From NCBI GenBank assembly GCA_964392325.1, contig CAYMPJ010000001.1:1-64000 (forward strand): a stretch of DNA of 64,000 bases, read 5' to 3'. This stretch comes from CALLPQ01 sp964392325 (lineage in GTDB: Bacteria; Pseudomonadota; Alphaproteobacteria; Caulobacterales; Parvularculaceae). The stretch's first letter is position 1. Each line of letters starts with the position of its first letter. Below are positions 7,428 to 15,103 of the stretch, in pieces. The position numbers and the translations under genes are program-made. The notes under the pieces are model-generated. The model was not told the origin of the DNA and searched no databases. It saw only the letters and a program-made list of their open reading frames with translations.

Positions 7428-8079
7428 GAAATCACAAAAAAGACCCGAAACGCTCAAGGAAACGACGCTTCAAGAGTTACGACGCGCCATTACATTTGGT
7501 CAATTCAAGCCAGGAGACAGACTTGTTGAGCGTGTGTTGTGTGAAAAATTAGACGTAAGCCGTACCGTTGTGCGAGAATGCATAAGGCATCTTGAAAGTG
7601 AAAGACTTATAACAGTTCGCCCCAATAATGGTCCGGTCGTTGCCTCGCTGAGCTTGAATGATGTCAAAGAAATTTATTGGTTACGCCAGCAAATGGAAGA
7701 AGAAGCCGTTGCAAAATGCGCTCTTAATTCCACAGCTCAGGACATAGCATTTCTAAAATCACGCTGTAAATCAATCGCCAAGGCCATGAACAAGAAAGAC
7801 ATTCAAACAGTATTAAACCACACCCATGATTTCTATGAACGTATTTTCATCGTCGGTGATATGAATGTCTCATGGGATATAGAAAACCAACTCAATAGCC
7901 GCATTGCCATTCTACGTAGAATGACGCTTCAAACATCAGGGCGTGACGTGACAGGCCCGAAAAATCTCGAACGCATAACCCAGGCCATTGAAAATAAAGA
8001 CCCTAAATCAGCCAAAAAGGCTGTGGCCACTCATGTTAAAGAAGCCCTCTCCCTCGCTCTGAAAGAACTGAAGAAGTAA
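7417..8079 (+). CDS. GntR-family transcriptional regulator (FCD domain)
   Basis: A 220-residue regulator with an N-terminal winged helix of the GntR type (about residues 13-75; LQELRRAITFGQFKPGDRL then LDVSRTVVRECIRHLE and a wing with VRPNNGPVV). A C-terminal all-helical FCD ligand-binding domain follows from about residue 90 (EIYWLRQQMEEEAVAKCA ... HDFYERIF ... HVKEALSLAL). FCD members typically repress nearby catabolic genes until a carboxylic acid ligand binds. A strong promoter with an inverted repeat at the start point lies 325 bases downstream, in front of the island's enzyme genes, and is the obvious target. The ATG at 7417 lies in a 17-bp duplication and is overlapped by a tiny out-of-frame ORF. 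Confidence 0.93.
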   Translation: MVALKSQKRPETLKETTLQELRRAITFGQFKPGDRLVERVLCEKLDVSRTVVRECIRHLESERLITVRPNNGPVVASLSLNDVKEIYWLRQQMEEEAVAKCALNSTAQDIAFLKSRCKSIAKAMNKKDIQTVLNHTHDFYERIFIVGDMNVSWDIENQLNSRIAILRRMTLQTSGRDVTGPKNLERITQAIENKDPKSAKKAVATHVKEALSLALKELKK

Positions 8080-8403
8080 AGCCTTGATAGGGAATACGCA
8101 CACGCTTTTGTGATAACCTACCGCAACAACCAAACCTAAGGACCAGCCAAAAGTCCATAAGCAACGCTTCAAAGAAGCAACTCGCTAGCTTTAATGCAAC
8201 TAGAGCGAAGGGGCTTTTGAAAATCCCCGAGAGCACTGCCCCGCCGAACAAAGCGGCTATCGGACCGAGAAAGACTCTGGGACCGAGAAAGGCTCTGGGA
8301 CAAAAGCCATTGTAGCGGCTATTTTTGTCGGCGGCGTGATAGCCCTTTTATTAAGCGCCTTCACATTATTTTCCATATTGCAAAACCCCTGACGCAATAA
8401 TGA
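8080..8403. other. Intergenic region with short degenerate coding traces
   Basis: No intact gene is seen. A 19-bp unit (gggaccgagaaagactct and its near copy) is repeated in tandem around 8261-8300. In one plus frame the stretch just after it reads AIVAAIFVGGVIALLLSAF, a plausible membrane segment, but the frame has no start codon, so it may be a remnant or chance. Confidence 0.3.
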
Positions 8404-8448
8404 TTGACCCGTTGTTATTCCCACAATATGATTGTATACCATAATACA
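8404..8448 (+). promoter_or_regulatory. Promoter with GntR-type operator for the catabolic operon
   Basis: A -35 box TTGACC (8404-8409), a 17-base spacer and a -10 box TATGAT (8427-8432) form a good sigma-70 promoter. Immediately after it, 8433-8448 reads TGTATACCATAATACA, an inverted repeat TGTAT-N6-ATACA that covers the expected start point. Its position would block transcription when bound. The GntR/FCD regulator encoded just upstream is the likely binder; that link is inferred from position and from the type of AT-rich dyad these regulators use. Confidence 0.7.
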
Positions 8449-8492
8449 AACCCCATCAGCCCTGATGAAACGTTGATTCTGGAGAGATATCC

Positions 8493-9098
8493 TTGCAAGT
8501 CGAAATTAGAAAAATAGTTACATTTCAAGAAGACACCCTAATTGAAGGCTTCAAAAAAGCGACAAATCCATTGAAGTTTTTTGCGGTTGCCGCAGTCATC
8601 AAAAACCCTTGGGCAGGACGTTTTGTGCCCGATCTATCTGATGATATCAGAGCCATTGCACCTGAACTTGGCGAAATTCTAACTGATCGAATTTGCGAGA
8701 TGGCCGGCGGCGGTGAAAAGATTGAAGGGTACGGCAAAGCCGCCATTGTAGGCCTTGATGGTGAAATTGAGCACGCTTCAGGAGTCATCCACACACTTCA
8801 CTTTGGCAATTTCTTTAGAACGGCTGTTGGCGCGAAGAGCTATCTTTCATTTAGCAATACGCGCGGCACGGCAAATACACCAATTTGTATACCGCTCATG
8901 GATAAAAATGATGCCGGTCGCAGGTCGCATTATTTGACCATTCAGTTTTCGATCTCAGATGCCCCGCGACACGATGAAATTGTTGTGGCGTTAGGGGCCT
9001 CAGATGGAGGTCGCCCTCACCACCGTATTGGAGACAGATATAAAGACCTGGAAGAGTTAGGGGGGCGAGATGCTGACAACCCGGCAAACGTCCAATAA
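8493..9098 (+). CDS. AA_synth-family protein (DUF1185/PF06684-like)
   Basis: A 201-residue protein resembling the 'amino acid synthesis' family PF06684, a group with solved structures but no clear biochemical function. Recognisable segments are the N-terminal EIRKIVTFQEDTLIEG, KNPWAGRF, GYGKAAIVGLDGEIEHASG and the C-terminal ASDGGRPHHRIGDRYKDLEE. The start is TTG at 8493, preceded by GGAGAG at 8481; no ATG fits the frame. It is the first gene after the promoter-operator and overlaps the next gene by 29 bases, so the two are translationally linked. Members of this family are often found beside oxidoreductases and aldehyde dehydrogenases in catabolic clusters. Confidence 0.82.
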   Translation: MQVEIRKIVTFQEDTLIEGFKKATNPLKFFAVAAVIKNPWAGRFVPDLSDDIRAIAPELGEILTDRICEMAGGGEKIEGYGKAAIVGLDGEIEHASGVIHTLHFGNFFRTAVGAKSYLSFSNTRGTANTPICIPLMDKNDAGRRSHYLTIQFSISDAPRHDEIVVALGASDGGRPHHRIGDRYKDLEELGGRDADNPANVQ

Positions 9099-10809
9099 AT
9101 CAAATATGTTATCCTACTCAAAACACGGAGAGGGCCGTCCCGTCATTCTCATACATGGCGTGGGATTGTCCTCAGAGTGCTGGCTTAATCAGATTGATAA
9201 TTTATCAGACAATCATACGGTCTATGCTGTTGATCTACCAGGCCATGGAAAAAGCCCGCTCTATGAAGGGGGCGAACTGGACATGGCCGCCTTATGTGAT
9301 GAGCTGGCGAAGTTTCATAAGAGCGTTATTTCAGAGCCGGCAATCATTGTCGGGCACTCTTTAGGGGCCCTTATCTGTTCCGCTTTTGCAGCCCGCTATC
9401 CTAAATTAGTCGCAGGCATTATTCCAATCTCAGCAGTTTATAATCGCAGCGAAATAGCAATGAGTGCTGTCAAATCTCGATCGGAACAATTACTATATGG
9501 CGGCAACTTCGAATTTATCGCAGAAGCGCCAATCAAACGTTGGTTTGGCGATAAACCATCAGGCCACATTGCTGAGATGGCTAAATTATGTCGAGATTGG
9601 TTACGCCGTGCAAATATAGAAGGATATGCAGCAGCTTATCGAGTTTTTGCCAACCAGTCGGGAACAACAGATGCAACCCTAGCGACGATTAACGTTCCCA
9701 CACTCTTCATAACCGGGGAAGATGATCCAAACTCAACGTCGGAAATGTCACAAACAATGTCGAGAAAAACTTCAATAGGGCTTGTTGAAGTCATTGAAGA
9801 GGCACGGCATATGCCCCAGCTTACACACCCTTCACAGGTCAATTCTCTTATCAGACAGTTTATCAGCAACTGTGATGACGGATTATTTGAGAAAAGATTT
9901 AATGCTAAGGAATTGAGATCCGCCTTCGGGTCTTTTATGACGGGTGTTACAATTGTGACAGCTGCAAATGCGGACGGCAAACCTGTTGGTTTCACAGCAA
10001 ACTCATTTTCATCGGTCTCAATCGAGCCTCCCTTACTGCTCGTATGCCCCGCAACCAGCTTATCAAGCTTTGATGTTTTCAATCAATGTGATCATTTTGC
10101 CGTTAATATTTTATCGCAGCACCAGCAAGATTTATCCAATATTTTCGCCCGCCCCGGTGAGGATAGATTCAAAGATATTGCCTGGAAGAACGATAAGTAT
10201 GGGTCGCCAATATTTGGCGATGCCTCTGCCCATTTTTCTTGCAAAGCCTTCAAGCGCGTGCAGGCGGGAGATCATATTGTCTTGATAGGCGAAGTTTTAG
10301 ATTTTGCTTATCAAGATGTTGACGGATTGGGCTATTCAAAAAACGGATACTTTACCCTCGAATTAGAACGCAAAGCGCAGGAGCATTTCGCAGCAAAACG
10401 CCCTATGACCACTGGAGTCATTATTGAACATAAAGACTCCATTTTATTAACAGAGATCGACGGGAAAATGTCCCTGCCCCAAATCACCGCAGATGGCATT
10501 AATAGCTCCCTTGAAACCTTATATGATTTACTTTCAGGTCAGGAACTGAACGTTCATTATGGACCGATCTATTCAATTTATGAGAGTAAAACAGAAGATC
10601 ATGTATATACGTTCTACACAGCCAAATCGCAGACAGATTACAAAGGTAGTTTTGGCAAATTCATCCCACTGGATGACGTTGAAACGTTGGAATTTTCAAC
10701 CTCGGCTTTGGGCTCAATGATTAGAAGATACGCTCAAGAATCTAAAAGCAATGGCTTTAGCCAATATATTGGAGATGAGGAGTTCGGAAGCATCCGAACT
10801 TTATCATAG
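9070..10809 (+). CDS. Alpha/beta hydrolase - flavin reductase - Nudix-like fusion
   Basis: A 579-residue protein with three parts in one uninterrupted frame. Residues ~15-270 are an alpha/beta hydrolase: oxyanion HGxG in LIHGVGLS, nucleophile Ser97 in VGHSLGA, acid Asp218/219 in GEDDPN, and His247 in EARHMPQ. Residues ~280-430 are a flavin reductase-like (RutF/HpaC-type FMN-binding) domain beginning LRSAFGSFMTGVTIVTAAN, with FTANSFSSVSIEPPLLLVC and ADHF-like DHFAVNIL. Residues ~435-579 resemble a Nudix fold (GVIIEHKDSILLTE ... SMIRRYAQE) but no Nudix box is seen. The reductase would supply reduced flavin to the luciferase-like monooxygenase encoded 11 bases downstream. An alternative start at ATG 9106 lacks an RBS; 9070 has GGGGG just before it. 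Confidence 0.88.
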   Translation: MLTTRQTSNKSNMLSYSKHGEGRPVILIHGVGLSSECWLNQIDNLSDNHTVYAVDLPGHGKSPLYEGGELDMAALCDELAKFHKSVISEPAIIVGHSLGALICSAFAARYPKLVAGIIPISAVYNRSEIAMSAVKSRSEQLLYGGNFEFIAEAPIKRWFGDKPSGHIAEMAKLCRDWLRRANIEGYAAAYRVFANQSGTTDATLATINVPTLFITGEDDPNSTSEMSQTMSRKTSIGLVEVIEEARHMPQLTHPSQVNSLIRQFISNCDDGLFEKRFNAKELRSAFGSFMTGVTIVTAANADGKPVGFTANSFSSVSIEPPLLLVCPATSLSSFDVFNQCDHFAVNILSQHQQDLSNIFARPGEDRFKDIAWKNDKYGSPIFGDASAHFSCKAFKRVQAGDHIVLIGEVLDFAYQDVDGLGYSKNGYFTLELERKAQEHFAAKRPMTTGVIIEHKDSILLTEIDGKMSLPQITADGINSSLETLYDLLSGQELNVHYGPIYSIYESKTEDHVYTFYTAKSQTDYKGSFGKFIPLDDVETLEFSTSALGSMIRRYAQESKSNGFSQYIGDEEFGSIRTLS

Positions 10810-10820
10810 AGAGGACTGAC

Positions 10821-11858
10821 ATGGATTTTTCTTTATTTGCTCACATGGAACGCACGGCTAACGGCAATAGCCATCAGCAACTTTATCAAGAATTTATCGA
10901 ATATTGTCAGATGGCGGATGATGGCGGCATGAAAACAATCTGGACGGGTGAACATCACGGTATGGATTTCACCATTGCTCCAAATCCGTTTATAAATCTT
11001 GCCGACATCGCCAATCATACAAAAAATGTACGGTTAGGCACAGGTACAGTCATAGCCCCGTTCTGGCACCCAATTAAGCTGGCTGGTGAAGCGGCTATGA
11101 CAGATCTCATCACCGGAGGACGCCTTGAACTGGGTATTGCGCGCGGTGCTTATTCTTATGAATATGAACGTGTTCTACCGGGACTTGATGCATGGCAAGC
11201 TGGACAGCGCATGAGAGAACTTGTTCCTACACTGCGAAAATTATGGGAAGGTGACTACGCCCATGATGGCGAATTCTATCAATTCCCTTCAACAAGCTCC
11301 GCGCCTAGACCTCTACAGGATGGAGGTCCGCCCATCTGGATAGCCGCGCGTGACCCCTCAAGCCACCAATTTGCAGTGGACAATAATTGCAATGTGCAAT
11401 GTACGCCGCTGTGGATGGGTATCGAAGAAATCGAGTCTCTTATGGCGTGTTTTAAAACGGCCTGCAAAGAAACCAGCTCAAAGTCAAAACCCAAAATCAT
11501 GCTTCTTCATCATACTTATGTTGCATCCAACAAGGATGATTTGGATGAGGCTGTGACCACACTTCATAAGTTTTTTGGATATTTCGGAGCTTGGTTCCAG
11601 AACAAACGGCCTGTTTCGAAAGGCCTTATTCAAGAATTATCTCATGATGAAATCATGGCCAATAAAATGGTCACCCAAGAAGGTATTCGCAAGGATTTAA
11701 CCATAGGAACAACGCAAGATGTCATAGACCGGATAAAACGCTATGAAGATCTAGGGTTTGACGAATATGCATTTTGGATAGACAGTGGGATGTCATACGA
11801 AAAAAAACGGACGTCACTCTCCAGATTCATTGATGAAGTTATGCCCCATTTCAACTAA
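10821..11858 (+). CDS. LLM-class flavin-dependent monooxygenase
   Basis: A 345-residue bacterial luciferase-like oxidoreductase of the TIM-barrel type using reduced FMN and oxygen. Evidence: the N-terminal DFSLFAHMER strand, TIWTGEHHGMDF (the conserved EHH pair), LGTGTVIAPFWHPIKLAGE, ITGGRLELGIARGAYSYEY, then PPIWIAARDPSS and the C-terminal IGTTQDVIDRIKRYEDLGFDEY. These enzymes carry out Baeyer-Villiger, desulfonation, or N- and S-dealkylation chemistry; the substrate cannot be told from sequence. It sits between its probable reductase (fusion protein upstream, 11-base gap) and an aldehyde dehydrogenase (18-base gap), so all are in one operon. Confidence 0.92.
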   Translation: MDFSLFAHMERTANGNSHQQLYQEFIEYCQMADDGGMKTIWTGEHHGMDFTIAPNPFINLADIANHTKNVRLGTGTVIAPFWHPIKLAGEAAMTDLITGGRLELGIARGAYSYEYERVLPGLDAWQAGQRMRELVPTLRKLWEGDYAHDGEFYQFPSTSSAPRPLQDGGPPIWIAARDPSSHQFAVDNNCNVQCTPLWMGIEEIESLMACFKTACKETSSKSKPKIMLLHHTYVASNKDDLDEAVTTLHKFFGYFGAWFQNKRPVSKGLIQELSHDEIMANKMVTQEGIRKDLTIGTTQDVIDRIKRYEDLGFDEYAFWIDSGMSYEKKRTSLSRFIDEVMPHFN

Positions 11859-11876
11859 CATATAAGTCGATTTATT

Positions 11877-13361
11877 ATGTCTACAGCTCCTCATTTCCCG
11901 CTATATATAAATGGCAAATTTGTTGAAGGGTCCAAAGGCCAGACTCTCCAAACAATCAACCCCGCTACAGGAGAGAGCTGGGCAACATTTGCCTGTGCGA
12001 GTGCCGAAGATGTGAACCAGGCTGTCCAGGCAGCCAGACATGCGCTGACGGGGCCTTGGAGTAAACTTTCTGCAACCGCCCGCGGAAAACTATTGTACCG
12101 CCTCGCTGAACTCATTGAAAAAAATGCTGAACATCTCGGTCAACTTGAAACGCAAGATTCGGGAAAATTAGCCGCAGAAACGAAGACGCAAACTGCCTAT
12201 GTTGGCGATTATTATCGTTATTATGCAGGTCTTGCAGATAAAATCGAAGGCTCTACCTTGCCGATCGATAAACCAGATATGCATGTCTTTACCACGCGCG
12301 AACCCATTGGAGTTCTAGCTGCAATCGTACCGTGGAATGCGCAAATGTTCCTAACCGCAACAAAGCTTGGCCCTGCTCTAGCTGCTGGCTGTACCGTCAT
12401 CCTTAAAGCGTCTGAAGTTGCGCCTTGTGCTATTTTGGAATTTGCAAAAATAATTGATGAGGCAGGTTTCCCTCCGGGCGTGGTTTCCATTCTTACCGGG
12501 GATGCCATCAATTGCGCCATTCCACTAACGTCTCATCCAGATATTGATCGACTGGCTTTTACAGGCGGTGAAGAAACAGCGCGTCATGTCGTTAGAAATA
12601 CAGCTGAAAATTTTGCGGTGACGACCCTGGAGTTAGGCGGAAAATCGCCAATCATTGTTTTCGAAGATACAAATATAGAAAGCGCTGTGAACGGATTGAT
12701 TGCAGGAAATTTTGGCGCATCTGGTCAGTCCTGCGTCGCGGGTTCTCGCGCAATAGTCCATCGGTCAATCAAGGAAAAGCTCATCGGCGCCATTACTGAA
12801 CGGGCAAAGGACTTCGTGATTGGAGACCCTCTTAATGAAGCTACCAATATTGGCCCCCTCGCCACCAAAGCTCAGGTAGAGAAAATAGAACGCACACTCA
12901 AAAAATCCGTAAACCAAGGCGCCACCATACGTTTTGGCGGTAAAAGACCCAATGGTTATGAGGCTAACGGACATTATTTCGAACCAACTTTAGTAGATTG
13001 TCCTAATGCTGAGATTGAAACTCTTTTAGTCGAAATGTTTGGTCCCGTAATGTCAATATTGGCATTTGACACAGAAGAAGAAGCCATAGCGCTCGCAAAT
13101 AACACCCAGTACGGACTTGGGTCTGGAATATTTACAGAAAGCCTGTCCCGGGCTCATCGGGTCTCCTCTCAAATCCGTTCAGGTATCTGCTGGGTCAATA
13201 GCTATCGCGCGATATCACCTATTGCGCCCTTTGGTGGCTATAATCACTCTGGGTACGGAAGAGAAGCTGGTGTAGACGCCATAAACGATTACACACGAAC
13301 ACGCACAACCTGGATTAACATATCGGATGAGCCGATGAAAAATCCATTTGTAATGCGATAG
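11877..13361 (+). CDS. NAD(P)-dependent aldehyde dehydrogenase
   Basis: A 494-residue class-typical aldehyde dehydrogenase. The catalytic Cys286 is in GASGQSCVAGSR and the general-base Glu252 in LELGGKSP. The cofactor region is in VPWNAQMFLTATKLGPALAAG and AFTGG; the C-terminal signature is APFGGYNHSGYGREAG. It resembles the betaine/aromatic aldehyde branch (long ALDH9/ALDH2-like). In this operon it would oxidise an aldehyde released by the monooxygenase or hydrolase to its acid. It is the last clear gene of the operon; the cupin gene that follows is on the other strand. Confidence 0.95.
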   Translation: MSTAPHFPLYINGKFVEGSKGQTLQTINPATGESWATFACASAEDVNQAVQAARHALTGPWSKLSATARGKLLYRLAELIEKNAEHLGQLETQDSGKLAAETKTQTAYVGDYYRYYAGLADKIEGSTLPIDKPDMHVFTTREPIGVLAAIVPWNAQMFLTATKLGPALAAGCTVILKASEVAPCAILEFAKIIDEAGFPPGVVSILTGDAINCAIPLTSHPDIDRLAFTGGEETARHVVRNTAENFAVTTLELGGKSPIIVFEDTNIESAVNGLIAGNFGASGQSCVAGSRAIVHRSIKEKLIGAITERAKDFVIGDPLNEATNIGPLATKAQVEKIERTLKKSVNQGATIRFGGKRPNGYEANGHYFEPTLVDCPNAEIETLLVEMFGPVMSILAFDTEEEAIALANNTQYGLGSGIFTESLSRAHRVSSQIRSGICWVNSYRAISPIAPFGGYNHSGYGREAGVDAINDYTRTRTTWINISDEPMKNPFVMR

Positions 13362-13428
13362 CATTACCATCGAATATGACTTGGCAAATGATTGGTGTCC
13401 AAACGAGGGACCCCATCCATCCGATGGA

Positions 13429-13728
13429 TTACTTATCTCTTCTATAAGCGATAACGGAAAGATATTTTACTGGCTTTTTGACCATCTCGGCGGGGCCATG
13501 AAATGCGCCTGAATTAAACAAAAGCGTACCACCAGGCTTCATAGTATATGTTTTTTCTCCATGCGTGTAATTCACACTCCCGGATAACATATGAATTAAT
13601 TCGATACCCTCATGATTGAAATTTGTATATGTCTCCGCATCCTCAGTGAAAGTAATCAGGTAGGGTTCAATGACGATATCGCCTTCGAGGGCATGACCTA
13701 ACAATTCATATATGTGCCCCGCCTTCAA
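13429..13728 (-). CDS. Small cupin, possibly a truncated XRE-cupin regulator
   Basis: A 99-residue cupin domain with NHEGIELIHMLSGSVNYTHGEK, the central Pro-Gly of YTMKPGGTLLFNSGAFHGP and LSVIAYR. This is very like the C-terminal half of MerR/XRE-type regulators with a cupin sensor, but no helix-turn-helix is present. The only start is TTG at 13728 with no visible RBS, and the frame upstream ends at a stop at 13768-13770 inside the divergent gene. It could be a decayed regulator whose DNA-binding half was lost or a stand-alone cupin. Convergent with the aldehyde dehydrogenase gene. Confidence 0.6.
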   Translation of the reverse strand: MKAGHIYELLGHALEGDIVIEPYLITFTEDAETYTNFNHEGIELIHMLSGSVNYTHGEKTYTMKPGGTLLFNSGAFHGPAEMVKKPVKYLSVIAYRRDK

Positions 13729-13757
13729 ATAAGAAAGAAAATGCGGGGAACAATAGT

Positions 13758-14636
13758 ATGACCGACCTCACAGATTATCGTGTTTTCGAACGCTTGAGAG
13801 CCACGACCGAAACTTCATTTGGCGAAATCGCCCATGTTGAAACCGGCACCGGAAAACCCGCTTTGTTTATCCATGGTTTGGGACTGAACTCTTATTACTG
13901 GGCCGGTATTATGACGGAACTGACGGCCACAAGACGCTGAATAGCTTTAGACCTGATGGCCCATGGCCATACAGAAACTAGTCCGGACCAAGACTTAACA
14001 TTCACAGCTCAAGCCAAAATGGTTTTGGAATTTATAGATAAGCTGGGTTTAGAATCCGTTGATCTCGTAGGTAGCGATAGCGGCGGCGCAATCGTTCAAA
14101 TTGTTTCCGCTCATGCACCGGAACGGGTCAATTCTCTCGTACTGACAAATTGCGATGTTCATAACAATTGGCCATCCAAAGCGCTTGAGGCAATTCGCTC
14201 AACAGCGTCAAAGGGCGGACTGGCTGATAATTTTGCGGCTATGCTAGACAATCCGGAATTGACGCGCGCCCCCGGCGGACTTGCCACTATGCTATTTGAA
14301 GATCCTAATGGCATTACCGATGAGCAAATCAGAATATTCCTCCAACCTCTTACAAAAACGCCCGAGCGTCGCGCTTTATTTAATCGTTACGTTGCGCCGC
14401 AAGACCCAACCCAGTTGACGCGGATAGAAACCGAGCTTCGCGCATTGAACACACCCAGCCTCATCATTTGGGCGACCGATGATATTTTCTTTGGTGTGGA
14501 ATGGGCGCATTGGCTGAATGAGGCTCTGCCCAATGCAGAGGATGTCATTCTAATTGAAGGTGCCAAGCTCTTTTTCCCATTTGAACGCCCCAAGGAAATC
14601 AGCGAACATATCCGCAAATTCTGGACGAAACTATGA
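13758..14636 (+). pseudogene. Alpha/beta hydrolase interrupted by in-frame TGA
   Basis: One continuous hydrolase frame of 292 codons split by TGA at 13938-13940 (codon 61). Before it: GEIAHVETGTGKPALFIHG and the oxyanion segment HGLGLNSYYW. After it: IALDLMAHGHTETS, then VDLVGSDSGGAIVQI. The nucleophile position is Asp, as in haloalkane dehalogenases and epoxide hydrolases. The frame continues with IIWATDDIFFGVEW to the end. Family alignment expects the stop codon to encode a residue within RRxIALDL. The catalytic His expected in the GAxHF-type segment is also missing: the sequence reads GAKLFFPFERP, with CTC (Leu) where CAC (His) would be expected. Two independent lesions argue for a decayed gene, although an assembly error near the N gap cannot be ruled out for the stop. 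Confidence 0.75.
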
Positions 14637-15086
14637 GCGCGGCATTTGTAAGTCTTTGTATATTTGGTGCATTCTTTTTCTACACCGGCGTTCACAGTCT
14701 CTGTCGACCAAAGCAGTTTGGCGAAATGCTCAGCTTACAGCCTATTGGCCGATCCGGGTTGATAGAAATTCGCGCACAATATGGAGGCTTTTTTCTTGCC
14801 GCAGCGCTTTCTCAATTTGCGGGTTTAACAGCTCTTATTTCAATCCAAACTTCATTTATCGTAAGTTTGATTATTTTTGGCGGCCTCATCACTGGTCGNN
14901 NNNNNNNNNNNNNNNNNNNNNNNNNNNNNNNNNNNNNNNNNNNNNNNNNNNNNNNNNNNNNNNNNNNNNNNNNNNNNNNNNNNNNNNNNNNNNNNNNNTG
15001 GTCGCCCTGAAATACTGGACCTAGAAATTAAACCCATGGTTTTTAAGTCCTATCAAGTGGGGGTTCATGGATTGCGCTGTGAATGA
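14633..15086 (+). CDS. Small membrane protein (DUF4345-like), broken by an assembly gap
   Basis: The reading frame starts four bases inside the end of the hydrolase gene (ATGA overlap) and runs 88 codons to the N gap at 14899. Three hydrophobic segments are seen: LCIFGAFFFYTGVHSL, GGFFLAAALSQFAGLTALI and FIVSLIIFGGLITG. Arg/Gln-rich IEIRAQYGGFF between them is typical of DUF4345-type small membrane proteins. After the gap, a frame reads EILDLEIKPMVFKSYQVG to a stop at 15084-15086, which may or may not be the same gene, since the true gap length is unknown. Function unknown. Confidence 0.5.
14899..14998. other. Scaffold gap (100 N)
   Basis: Exactly 100 unknown bases, a standard placeholder. 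The flanks share only TGGTCG on both sides (14893-14898 and 14999-15004 after a one-base offset), so an overlap join is possible but unproven. Confidence 0.98.
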
Positions 15087-15103
15087 GGGAGACCCCTCAT
15101 ACG

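Noticed and set aside
8257..8442. A minus-strand gene over the island promoter
   Set aside because: The translation has no family resemblance and it overlaps a clear promoter-operator.
13938..13940. TGA in the hydrolase frame as a selenocysteine codon
   Set aside because: The position is not an active-site position in this fold, no SECIS-like hairpin is obvious after it, and the catalytic His is also lost, so a nonsense mutation is simpler.
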